NCBI GenBank assembly: GCA_024399065.1
Contig: JAKSIB010000018.1
Location: forward strand, 1 to 64,000
DNA length: 64,000 nt
Reading direction: 5' to 3'
From: Fibrobacter sp.
GTDB lineage: Bacteria; Fibrobacterota; Fibrobacteria; Fibrobacterales; Fibrobacteraceae
Positions 8,422 to 16,224 of this stretch are shown piece by piece. Each line of letters opens with the position of its first letter. Position 1 is the stretch's first letter. Both the position numbers and the translations under genes were made by a program. The notes below the pieces were generated by a model. It saw nothing but the letters and a program-made list of their open reading frames with translations. It ran no database searches and had not been told where the DNA came from.

Positions 8422-9438
8422 TTATAGCGCTTTTTCCAGGAAATTCTTGGCGTCGCAGGACTCCACCACCTCTGTACCCAGCAGGTTTTCCAGGCGGACA
8501 AGATCCGGATGGCCTTTTCGTTCAAAAACCACTACTTTTTTGAAGCGTTCGCGATGGCTTAGCAGAAATTCCAGATTATTCACGTCGGATTTCGGGAAAC
8601 CGTAACCGACAAAGTAGATTTCCTCGGCGTTTTTCAGGTAATAATCCGCCTTGCTCCACAAAACATTGAACAAACTTCCGCGAAGGAAACTTTCTTTTGC
8701 ATGAGCCATAGGGATATAAATTGGAGTGTCCTCGCAATAAATGGGGAAACTGCGGTCTTCCGGTTCCACCTGGCAAACGTTCTTCAGGTCCAGCTCATCT
8801 ACCACGCCTTTAACAGGGAACCAGTTGAGGGAACCATGAAGTTTTATCAGGTCCACTGTATGCAGCAACTTTTCGCGACGGGCGGAACGGTCGGCGCGAT
8901 CAATGCGGACACCATAATCCACGGAAATGGTCTCACGAAGTTCCGGGTCCCGAGCAATGGCAGACTCGATCAAGGTATCGTAATTGAAAGAAAGCAAAAG
9001 GGTGTCACGGCGGCCTTCGGAAGGACAGTTCACGCAGGATTTCAAGAACTCGCGAAGGACCACAGCGTTCTCCGTGGAGAGAGCCTCGTCATGGCGAATC
9101 ACACTGGCAATAAAACGCAGCAATTCGAAACGCAGGCTTGCGTGGTAAAGTCGCTCACGTTCTCCCGGGAAAATTCTAGCGGACAGAATAGACGTGGCCA
9201 ACGTCTCAATGCTCAAATATTCGCTTTGGCCATTGCACAAGTCCAGAAAGCGCTTGCAATAATCACGGAAATGCGGAAATTCCTCCGGAATGCCAAAGGG
9301 GATCAATTCGTTCAAATCACGAAGAGTGGGCATCTGGGGCAAAAAGGACTTGCTGAAGCCCGAGCCCAAAACATAAATACGGCGGTAACCATTAGGTGGC
9401 ACTGCCCTAGAAGAATCAATATTTTCCATATCAGCCAT
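8422..9438 (-). CDS. SIR2-like domain protein
   Basis: 338 aa, no signal peptide, so cytoplasmic. It shows the SIR2-like (STALD) layout: N-terminal nucleotide loop VLGSGFSKSFLPQMPTL (about 24-40), then LLSFNYDTLIE, then IKLHGSLNWF with the catalytic-type His, then a late YFVGYGFPKSD loop. Such proteins often hydrolyse NAD+ and several belong to anti-phage systems, but no partner gene is adjacent. It may be a stand-alone NADase or simply a nucleotide-binding protein. It is flanked by terminators on both sides and is monocistronic. Confidence 0.75.
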   Translation of the reverse strand: MADMENIDSSRAVPPNGYRRIYVLGSGFSKSFLPQMPTLRDLNELIPFGIPEEFPHFRDYCKRFLDLCNGQSEYLSIETLATSILSARIFPGERERLYHASLRFELLRFIASVIRHDEALSTENAVVLREFLKSCVNCPSEGRRDTLLLSFNYDTLIESAIARDPELRETISVDYGVRIDRADRSARREKLLHTVDLIKLHGSLNWFPVKGVVDELDLKNVCQVEPEDRSFPIYCEDTPIYIPMAHAKESFLRGSLFNVLWSKADYYLKNAEEIYFVGYGFPKSDVNNLEFLLSHRERFKKVVVFERKGHPDLVRLENLLGTEVVESCDAKNFLEKAL

Positions 9439-9455
9439 ATACTGAATCTATATAA

Positions 9456-9488
9456 AAAAAGACCCTGCGGGTAATGCAGGATCTCTTT
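9456..9488 (-). terminator. Rho-independent terminator of lipoprotein gene
   Basis: On the minus strand GATCCTGC pairs with GCAGGGTC, followed by seven T. Confidence 0.85.
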
Positions 9489-9532
9489 TAATTTCGAGAA
9501 AAGAATTACTTTGTCTGTAGCAAAAGTTCTTC

Positions 9533-9976
9533 TTACTTGGCACGCTTCTTGAAAAGGTCAGCGTCATTGGAGAAGTTGTATGCCCAACCAGCAGCACCTT
9601 CCAGGGAAGCAAAGTCTTCATCATAAACGAGGACGCGGTCGCCACCGGAAACAGCCTTGAAGTATTCATAGGTACCATCTCTGTCGGAAAGACGGCCTTC
9701 ATAGTAGAAGTCTTCTTCGTAGTACGGATCATCATCACCCGGGAGATACATTTCGATGGTAACGACAGCATTGTAGTTAAGGTCGCCCCTTACACGAACA
9801 TAAGAGCCTTCACCCAGGTCTTCGCAGGAAGAAGGATCGCTATCATCGGCACAATAGGATGTGTAGAAATAATTGTAATTGAGGGAATAGGTTGCGTCGG
9901 TGATTTCAATGGTGCAGCCAACAAAAGCCAGGACCATGGACAGGGCAGCGACGAGTTTAACAATAGACTTTCTCAT
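9533..9976 (-). CDS. Hypothetical lipoprotein, 147 aa
   Basis: Signal peptide with lipobox VLAFVGCTIE (Cys 21). The mature part is very rich in Tyr, Asp and Glu (for example DDDPYYEEDFYYEG) and probably beta-rich. It has two Cys (YCADD and SCEDL) about 10 residues apart. No family recognised. A strong AAGGAG ribosome site precedes the ATG. Confidence 0.75.
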   Translation of the reverse strand: MRKSIVKLVAALSMVLAFVGCTIEITDATYSLNYNYFYTSYCADDSDPSSCEDLGEGSYVRVRGDLNYNAVVTIEMYLPGDDDPYYEEDFYYEGRLSDRDGTYEYFKAVSGGDRVLVYDEDFASLEGAAGWAYNFSNDADLFKKRAK

Positions 9977-10034
9977 TTGTTTCTCCTTTTGAGTTTTGCG
10001 ATAATATAAACTTAATAAACACGGCTGTCAACAT

Positions 10035-10697
10035 CTAAAAGAACATATTGCCATCATCCAAGCCCGTTACAGGCTCAATCCGTTCATCGCCATTCGGTCC
10101 AATCACAATAGCCAGGCCGCTCAGAAAGTTCATCCACACTCCCGGGGTGAAGTCGAACTTGCAAAAATGGGCAAGACAGGGAACAATCCAGGCATCGTGG
10201 GAGGCAAATATGTTGAAGCGGGCCGCCCCCTTTTCCAACATCATGGAACGCATCTCTTCGGCACGTTCGTGGAGGTCGTGATATGCCGGATGCACCCCGT
10301 CACGGATCCAATCGCAGATACTGGGATAGAACTTTTCGTTGAGCACCGCGTGGTACTGGTCGAAGTCCTTCACAAAGAAATCGCCCAGCGGATCGAGAAT
10401 CTGGACTTCTGCGGGAGGCGGACCACCGGCAGCTTCGCGACCAAGACCGATCCTTTGAGCCGTTTCAACACAGCGCCCCACCGGACTAGAAAAATAAACG
10501 GCATCTCCTTCGATTGGGAGCTGCGATCCCAAGACAAAGGCCTGTTCTCTTCCTTTGTCTGTAAGGCCAACATGGGCGCCACCATCGGAATCTTGAGGCG
10601 TAATGTGACGACGCTCCCCATGGCGGATCAATAAATAAACCCGTGCATTAGGCGAGAGGTTCGCAAAAAAATCCTTTGCAGAAACATACTGATTCAT
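10035..10697 (-). CDS. Histidine phosphatase superfamily protein
   Basis: 220 aa from the ATG at 10697. The N-terminal RHGE motif (LLIRHGERR) supplies the phosphorylated His, and FASHDAWI supplies the second catalytic His. LTDKGREQAFVLG and YFSSPVGRCVETAQRIG are typical of the phosphoglycerate-mutase-like fold. Substrate unknown; candidates are sugar phosphates, nucleotides or phosphoproteins. It lies 23 bp downstream of a PAP2 phosphatase gene on the same strand, so the two may be co-transcribed. Confidence 0.85.
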   Translation of the reverse strand: MNQYVSAKDFFANLSPNARVYLLIRHGERRHITPQDSDGGAHVGLTDKGREQAFVLGSQLPIEGDAVYFSSPVGRCVETAQRIGLGREAAGGPPPAEVQILDPLGDFFVKDFDQYHAVLNEKFYPSICDWIRDGVHPAYHDLHERAEEMRSMMLEKGAARFNIFASHDAWIVPCLAHFCKFDFTPGVWMNFLSGLAIVIGPNGDERIEPVTGLDDGNMFF

Positions 10698-10720
10698 GAG
10701 ACCCAAAATTCAATCCACTA

Positions 10721-11293
10721 TTAGAACGAAAGCATCGGCAGCCAATCCGCCAGTACGCCAGAAATAGGAATCCAGGCATAGTGCGCCACCATAAAACACA
10801 GAAGACCAAAAATGATTCCAAAGATTACATCAGAAAGCCAATGCAAGCCAAAAACTACGCGGAGGAAACCCCAGGAAAGCGGCAGCAGGAACAAGAACCA
10901 ATAATAGCAGGGCAAGGCCAGCATCACTGTTGTCGCTACAGCCAGATTGTTCATAGTATGGCCAGAGGGAAAGCTGAACTGGTCCATCAAAGGCAGCTCC
11001 TGTTTCACAGAAGGAAGCACCGAGAACGGGCGAGGGCGTTTCACATTCAGCTTGATCAGTTCATAAAGGGTCACCACAATAGTAAAGGCAAAACCCGCAT
11101 TCAGCATAATGGGGAGTGTTTCCTGCCAGCCACGATGAATCCAAAGAAGCAACGCAACAATAATCCAGAAATAACCGTCACCCAGACGAACATAAATACG
11201 AAGAATCTTCTTCGTTCTCTCGGAACAGTGCCTAAAGGTAGCCGTCCAGTAACGAGAAATTCGTTCATCTATTTTCTGTATTTTCGCTAGCAT
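10721..11293 (-). CDS. PAP2-family membrane phosphatase (copy A)
   Basis: 190 aa from the ATG at 11293. An integral membrane protein with the three phosphatidic-acid-phosphatase-2 motifs: KRPRPF, SFPSGHT and RVVFGLHWLSDV. It probably dephosphorylates a lipid phosphate such as undecaprenyl pyrophosphate, phosphatidate or phosphatidylglycerol phosphate; the active site should face the periplasm. It is a tandem paralogue of the next gene, with the same N-terminal pattern (IQ..DE..S.YWT) and a shared YVRLGDGY block. Confidence 0.88.
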   Translation of the reverse strand: MLAKIQKIDERISRYWTATFRHCSERTKKILRIYVRLGDGYFWIIVALLLWIHRGWQETLPIMLNAGFAFTIVVTLYELIKLNVKRPRPFSVLPSVKQELPLMDQFSFPSGHTMNNLAVATTVMLALPCYYWFLFLLPLSWGFLRVVFGLHWLSDVIFGIIFGLLCFMVAHYAWIPISGVLADWLPMLSF

Positions 11294-11332
11294 CACATTT
11301 GAAAACTAGCTTTTTACAAGAAACGGTTCGAT

Positions 11333-11902
11333 CTAAACAAAAGGAATCTGCGGAAAATATCCGGCAAGAATAGAAGAAACAGGAATCCAGATTAAGCTGC
11401 CTACAAAAAAACTGACTATACCTAGAACGAATCCGCAAACAATATCTGAAAACCAGTGCACACCGTAATAGACTCGCAGGAGTCCCCAGGTCAAAGGAAG
11501 CAAAAGCATGAGCCAACCGTAGGCTGGAACAGCGTAGAACACCGCAGAAGCCACCGCCAAATTATTCATTGTATGGCCCGAAGGGAAACTGTATTTGTCC
11601 AGAGGCGGAACCTCGGCCTTAATCTGAGAAAGCTTTTCGCAGGGGCGCAAACGTTTGGTACTAAGTTTCACGATTTCATAAATCGCAAGGGCAGCCACCA
11701 AGGCACAAAGCGCCCTACCAAGAATAGGCCAGAACACATCGAGGCCGACGTTGTAAATCACAAAGGCAATAAAAGCAGCCCAAAGATAACCGTCACCGAG
11801 GCGCACATAGAACTTTAGGAACTTATTCACACCCTTGGAAAACTGGCGACTGGTCCAGTACAGGGAAACCTTTTCGTCAAAACTCTGAATTCTCTTTAAC
11901 AT
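11333..11902 (-). CDS. PAP2-family membrane phosphatase (copy B)
   Basis: 189 aa from the ATG at 11902. It has the same PAP2 motifs as copy A: KRLRPC, SFPSGHTMNNLAVA and RVYYGVHWFSDI, with several transmembrane helices. The two copies arose by tandem duplication and have diverged well. KRPRP has become KRLRP in motif 1, which may affect substrate or rate. The 39-bp gap to copy A suggests an operon A/B plus histidine phosphatase. Confidence 0.88.
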   Translation of the reverse strand: MLKRIQSFDEKVSLYWTSRQFSKGVNKFLKFYVRLGDGYLWAAFIAFVIYNVGLDVFWPILGRALCALVAALAIYEIVKLSTKRLRPCEKLSQIKAEVPPLDKYSFPSGHTMNNLAVASAVFYAVPAYGWLMLLLPLTWGLLRVYYGVHWFSDIVCGFVLGIVSFFVGSLIWIPVSSILAGYFPQIPFV

Positions 11903-11938
11903 CAAAAAAAATCTAGAAATTTCCGTAGCGGTTTTTCC

Positions 11939-11946
11939 TAAATTTT
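11939..11946 (+). promoter_or_regulatory. -7 element (TAAATTTT) of ackA
   Basis: TAnnTTTn element about 40 nt before the ackA ATG. The leader contains AAGAGGAAAAA, a good ribosome site. The divergent PAP2 promoter must lie in the same gap. Confidence 0.4.
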
Positions 11947-11985
11947 TTCCATATTACATAAGCACCTTGAAACTAAGAGGAAAAA

Positions 11986-13158
11986 ATGCGTGTACTCGTT
12001 CTTAACTGCGGCAGCTCTTCTGTAAAGTTCGCTGTCATTGATACTGTTACCAAGGAAGCTCTTTCCAGCGGTCTCGTTGAAAACATTGGCGTTGATGGCC
12101 ACTTCAAGGGCAAGGGCCCCGTCGACAAGCAGGACTACAACTTCGATTGCCCCACCCATGCTGAAGCAGTTGCTGCCGTCCAGAAATACCTGGGCGACCA
12201 GAACCTCATCGACGGCATCGAAGCCATCGGCCATCGCGTAGTGCATGGCGGCAAGTACATCAAGAGCGAAAAGGTTACCCAGGAAGTTATCGACTACATC
12301 CGTAGCATCACCTTGTTCGCCCCGCTCCACGAACCGGCTCACGCAACCGGCATGGAATGCGCCATGAAGTTCTTCCCGAACCTCCCCCAGGTGGCAGTGT
12401 TCGATACCGCCTTCCATCAGACCATGCCCCGCAAGGCATTCCTCTACGGCATCCCCTACAAGTTCTACGAAGACGACGCCATCCGCCGTTACGGTTTCCA
12501 CGGCACCAGCCACCGCTTCGTAACCGCAGAAGCTGCTGCAATTCTCGGCAAGAAGCCGGAAGACTGCTGCTTCATTACCGCTCACCTCGGTAACGGCTCC
12601 AGCTGCTCCGCCATTCTTAACGGCAAGTGCGCCGACACCACCATGGGTTTCACCCCGCTGGATGGTCTCATCATGGGTACCCGTTCCGGCTCCATCGATC
12701 CCGCAATCCTCTTCTTCATCAGCAAGAAGTACGGCTACGATATCGACCGTCTCGACAAGATGGTGAACAAGGAATCTGGTCTTCTCGGTCTCTCCGGCCT
12801 TTCCAACGACATGCGCACCTTGAGCCAGGCTGCAAGCGAAGGCCACGTTGGCGCACAGATCGCTATTGAAACCTTCTGCTACAAGCTGGCCCGCGAAATC
12901 GGCGGCATCGCCATGGCCCTCCCCCGCATCGACGCTCTCGTCTTCACCGGCGGCATTGGTGAAAACAGCTTCCTGGTCCGTAAGACCGTCATGGAAAACC
13001 TCAAGCTCCTCGGCTACGAAATCGATGACGATCGCAACATGAAGAGCGGCAAGGAATCCGGCCACATCATCTCCAAGGATGGCACCCCCACCGCTATGGT
13101 TGTTGCCACCAACGAAGAACTGCTCATCGCTCTCGACACCGAAGCAATGGCTAAGTAG
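11986..13158 (+). CDS. ackA: Acetate kinase
   Basis: 390 aa. It converts acetyl phosphate plus ADP to acetate plus ATP, a main energy step in fermenting bacteria. Acetate-kinase signatures are present throughout: VLNCGSSSVKFAVI at the N-terminus, HRVVHGG, FDTAFHQTMP, YGFHGTSHRFV, AHLGNGSSCSAI, MGFTPLDGLIMGTRSGSIDP and FTGGIGENS. No phosphotransacetylase gene is beside it. It has its own promoter region and a strong terminator, so it is monocistronic. The GC-rich codon use suggests high expression. Confidence 0.97.
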   Translation: MRVLVLNCGSSSVKFAVIDTVTKEALSSGLVENIGVDGHFKGKGPVDKQDYNFDCPTHAEAVAAVQKYLGDQNLIDGIEAIGHRVVHGGKYIKSEKVTQEVIDYIRSITLFAPLHEPAHATGMECAMKFFPNLPQVAVFDTAFHQTMPRKAFLYGIPYKFYEDDAIRRYGFHGTSHRFVTAEAAAILGKKPEDCCFITAHLGNGSSCSAILNGKCADTTMGFTPLDGLIMGTRSGSIDPAILFFISKKYGYDIDRLDKMVNKESGLLGLSGLSNDMRTLSQAASEGHVGAQIAIETFCYKLAREIGGIAMALPRIDALVFTGGIGENSFLVRKTVMENLKLLGYEIDDDRNMKSGKESGHIISKDGTPTAMVVATNEELLIALDTEAMAK

Positions 13159-13213
13159 GCTCCAGGTACGAGGCACGAGTTCGTTCGCGCTTCACGCTCA
13201 CTTTGAGGTTAAA

Positions 13214-13244
13214 GAGAAAGGCTCCGCATTGCGGAGCCCTTTCC
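13214..13244 (+). terminator. Rho-independent terminator of ackA
   Basis: AAAGGCTCCGC and GCGGAGCCCTTT form a long GC-rich stem with a very short loop, followed by a T-rich stretch. Confidence 0.85.
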
Positions 13245-13304
13245 TGTTTGCAATTTTTGATTTTATGATGCAGCCCGAAGCGTACATCTTTTTTTTCTTA
13301 GAGA

Positions 13305-13382
13305 CAAGCTAGACAAGGCGGAGGGACCGAAGCTGTATTGAAATACAGCGAGAGTCCCGACAACGCAGCATCACGCAGCTTA
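13305..13382. repeat. Nested-hairpin element between convergent genes
   Basis: Layered inverted repeats: AAGCT/AGCTT outermost, then a GCG/CGC pair, then GGGAC (13323) with GTCCC (13354), then GCTGTAT with ATACAGC capped by TGAA. The internal loop CGAA/GAGA lies between the last two stems and could form tandem G-A pairs. It looks like a structured 3'-end element or dispersed palindromic repeat, in the gap between ackA and the convergent Ig-like gene. Confidence 0.5.
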
Positions 13383-13392
13383 TAAGGAAAAA

Positions 13393-16092
13393 TTACTTGA
13401 TGGTATAAGTCTGCTTGTTCACCTGGAGGATCTTGCGACCCTGAACCTGTGCTGCAGCATTGCGAACATCAGATTCGCTGACCGGCAGCTTCTGCTTCCA
13501 CATCACGCGACCCTGCATATCGAAGATTGCAGCCACGCCGCGGTTTGTGAGAATTGCATTCTGCCAAGTAGCCTTCGGAGCAGCAATCATCGGCTTGATT
13601 GCTGACGGAGCCTTACCGAACTTCACCACAATGTTAGACATAACATAGAGGTTTGCAGCATCCACGCCCTTAATACCGATACCGAGTACAGAACCCATAG
13701 TGTACTTATAATCTTCAGCGGCAGTCACATACAGAGAGTCGCCATCGACTTCAGTAGTAAGCATTTCAGAAGTTTTTGTAACGGTATAGGTCAAAGCTTC
13801 GCCATCCGGATCAGAGATGTACTTGGTCAAATCGATTACAAAGCTAAATGCAGAGTCTGCGTCAACATAGACGGTATCGCCCTTAACAACAACCGGCTTG
13901 TCATTTACGCAGGAAATAGATGCAGGAATCTTAAGATCGGTGGTTGCACCGTTCTTGTCCTTTGCAGTAACAATGACTTCTGCATCACCGCAAGCATCCT
14001 TCACAGCCTTGATGGAGATAATGCCGCTAGCAATGGACGGAGCCAGGAGGCTATCATCGCTACGGACAGAGAATGTCAGTGCAGTGGCAGCATCCTGGTC
14101 ATCGGTAAACCAGCTCAGTACTTCTGCTTTGGAGTATCTAGAAACGGTGGTGAAATCTTCCTTGAGTGCTGCCAGACGGTTACCGACAGTATCAAGAACT
14201 CCTTCCACAATTTCCGGAGCATGATTTCTGTAAACGACGTTGATGGATACAACAGCCATATCAGTGGTATCGCCATCACCATAGGCAATCACATAACCAA
14301 AGGCATCTTCACCTTCAAAACCCTCTTCAGACTTGTAGGTAAAAGAACCGTCTTCGGCCAAAGTCACTTCGCCATTGCTTGCAGGAACAACCAGAACTGC
14401 AGTAACTTCGACATCGTCCGGGTTTTCGTCATTTGCCAGCACACCGTTCTTTGCAGCCACCTTAAACAAGGAGTCCTGAGGAATGGTGTAGGAATCATCC
14501 TTTATGCGAGGATCGTCTGCAACAGGTTCCACCTTGATGTAGCAGATTACAGAGGGAACTGCAATCTTATGGTCGCCTGCAGAGAAGGTCACCTTGGCAA
14601 CGCCGTTAGCATCTTTGATTGCAGAAATTTCAACACCGTAGAAACCATCTACTGCAGAGTAGCTTGCATTGACGATACCGGAAGCCTTTGCAGAGTAGAC
14701 GATATCATCGTCACCATCAGGATCGGTAACCGTAATGTTTTCTGCAGGAATAAACACAGAGAACTTTTCAAAATCTTCATCCACGGTAAGAGTGTCACCG
14801 AAGTCATGTTCATCACCGGCTTCGTCAACAAAGGTCTTTGTTACAACAGTCACCTTGGGAGCGTCGTTCACCGGAGTAACAATAATAGTAGCGGTACCAA
14901 CGTTACTTACGCGAGTCGGAGTCTTGACTTCATAGAAACGATAGGTGAAGTAATCCTTGCCGAAGTAATCCTTTTCGGGAGCATAGGTGAACATACCCGT
15001 GGAAGTATTCACAGTGAATTCGCCATGTTCCGGTTCGCTCACAATTTCAAAGGCGAGCGTGTCACCATCAGCATCAGTACCCATAAACTTCAAATTGTTC
15101 ATCTTGGCGGTAAGACCGTTCTTATAAGAAGAGTCTTCGGGAACTTCGATTTCAAAATCCTTGGCTACCGGGAGGTTTTCGGTGTCAACGGTATTGATTG
15201 TGAAGCTGAAGGTTGCGGTCTTCTTGGTGGGATCGGTTGCCGTCAGGGTAACAGTTGCGGGGCCCTTAGGATTCGAGGCAGTTGCAAACTTGATAGTGCT
15301 ATTCTGATCATAAGCGGCAGAATCAACCAACACAACGGACTTAGATTCGCTGACGATTTTTACGGTAATTACCAAATCATCACCATCGGCATCCTCAAAG
15401 ACTTCCTTCATGTCCATGGTATGAAGTTTGCCTTCATCCAGAGACAATTCTCCACCGTTGTAACCGGAGAAGCCCTTGGTAACATTCGGAGCGTAGGTCA
15501 CGCATTCTGTACCCAAGGTAAAGCTATGGAGGATAACAGCGTTTGATTCACTCTTTGCTGTATTGGCATGGGTGTTCTTATAGCTGAACTGGACACCTGT
15601 TTGGGAACCAACAGCCCAAGTCTTTGCAGTGGCAGATTTCCAACCCTGGGTCAAGTCTGCAAATGCAACAAAGACCTTCTTGGGATTGGCGGCAGCATCC
15701 AATTCATAACCATAGTAGTTATCATCGGTAATGGTGGACTGCTTAAAATCTACGCGGAACGGAGCTTCAGCTTCGTAAACCAGGCAAACACCCTTATAGG
15801 TAGAAAGGGATACAGCCACATCCTTATAAGTGGTTGCATTCTGCTGCCATGCAAAACCATAACCTGCACCGGCACTGGTCTTGCCCATGGGAACCTTAAA
15901 ATCCAAAACCTTGGCACCATTTACATTCGTAGTATCAATCGCAGCACCACTGCCTTCTTCATAGGCAAATGTATAGAAGTACGCCGGTTCCTTGGTGACT
16001 TTTTCACCTTCATCGGACCAAACAACAGCCGTAGCTGCAGATGCGGCACCGGCCAAAAGGCCAAGTGCCAACAAAGAAACTTTTTTGTTCAT
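13393..16092 (-). CDS. Large secreted protein with cadherin/Ig-like tandem domains
   Basis: 899 aa from the ATG at 16092 (GAGAGG ribosome site and a clean signal peptide MNKKVSLLALGLLAGAASA). The first 200 residues look like a beta-sandwich carbohydrate-binding region. Then come several domains of the VCBS/cadherin/tandem-95 type: repeated NLPVAKDF.IEVPEDS, FTYAPEKDYFGKDYFTYRF, VNDAPKV, FTYKSEEGFEGEDAFGYV and DPDGDD-type calcium-binding loops. The C-terminus (AAIFDMQGRVMWKQ ... ILQVNKQTYTIK) resembles a T9SS-type tail. It is probably a surface adhesin or scaffold. No catalytic domain was recognised. Confidence 0.75.
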   Translation of the reverse strand: MNKKVSLLALGLLAGAASAATAVVWSDEGEKVTKEPAYFYTFAYEEGSGAAIDTTNVNGAKVLDFKVPMGKTSAGAGYGFAWQQNATTYKDVAVSLSTYKGVCLVYEAEAPFRVDFKQSTITDDNYYGYELDAAANPKKVFVAFADLTQGWKSATAKTWAVGSQTGVQFSYKNTHANTAKSESNAVILHSFTLGTECVTYAPNVTKGFSGYNGGELSLDEGKLHTMDMKEVFEDADGDDLVITVKIVSESKSVVLVDSAAYDQNSTIKFATASNPKGPATVTLTATDPTKKTATFSFTINTVDTENLPVAKDFEIEVPEDSSYKNGLTAKMNNLKFMGTDADGDTLAFEIVSEPEHGEFTVNTSTGMFTYAPEKDYFGKDYFTYRFYEVKTPTRVSNVGTATIIVTPVNDAPKVTVVTKTFVDEAGDEHDFGDTLTVDEDFEKFSVFIPAENITVTDPDGDDDIVYSAKASGIVNASYSAVDGFYGVEISAIKDANGVAKVTFSAGDHKIAVPSVICYIKVEPVADDPRIKDDSYTIPQDSLFKVAAKNGVLANDENPDDVEVTAVLVVPASNGEVTLAEDGSFTYKSEEGFEGEDAFGYVIAYGDGDTTDMAVVSINVVYRNHAPEIVEGVLDTVGNRLAALKEDFTTVSRYSKAEVLSWFTDDQDAATALTFSVRSDDSLLAPSIASGIISIKAVKDACGDAEVIVTAKDKNGATTDLKIPASISCVNDKPVVVKGDTVYVDADSAFSFVIDLTKYISDPDGEALTYTVTKTSEMLTTEVDGDSLYVTAAEDYKYTMGSVLGIGIKGVDAANLYVMSNIVVKFGKAPSAIKPMIAAPKATWQNAILTNRGVAAIFDMQGRVMWKQKLPVSESDVRNAAAQVQGRKILQVNKQTYTIK

Positions 16093-16137
16093 GTTAACCT
16101 CTCGATTCCAATACACCTTAATCTATATAAATAATAA

Positions 16138-16168
16138 GAAAAACGTACCCCCTCCCACAAGGGAGGGC
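16138..16168 (-). terminator. Hairpin after ABC-F gene
   Basis: CCCTCCC and GGGAGGG form a 7-bp stem; on the minus strand it is followed by GGGTACGTTTTTC. Confidence 0.6.
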
Positions 16169-16224
16169 CGATGGGTCGGAGAACAAAGTATCGAAAAATA
16201 GGCTAAAAAAGGGTAAAATTTTAC

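Noticed and set aside
11938-13176. 412-codon open frame on the minus strand opposite ackA
   Set aside because: Fully antisense to a gene with all acetate-kinase motifs. The translated product is rich in Val, Ala, Gly and His with no recognisable pattern, as expected for the opposite strand of a GC-rich coding sequence.
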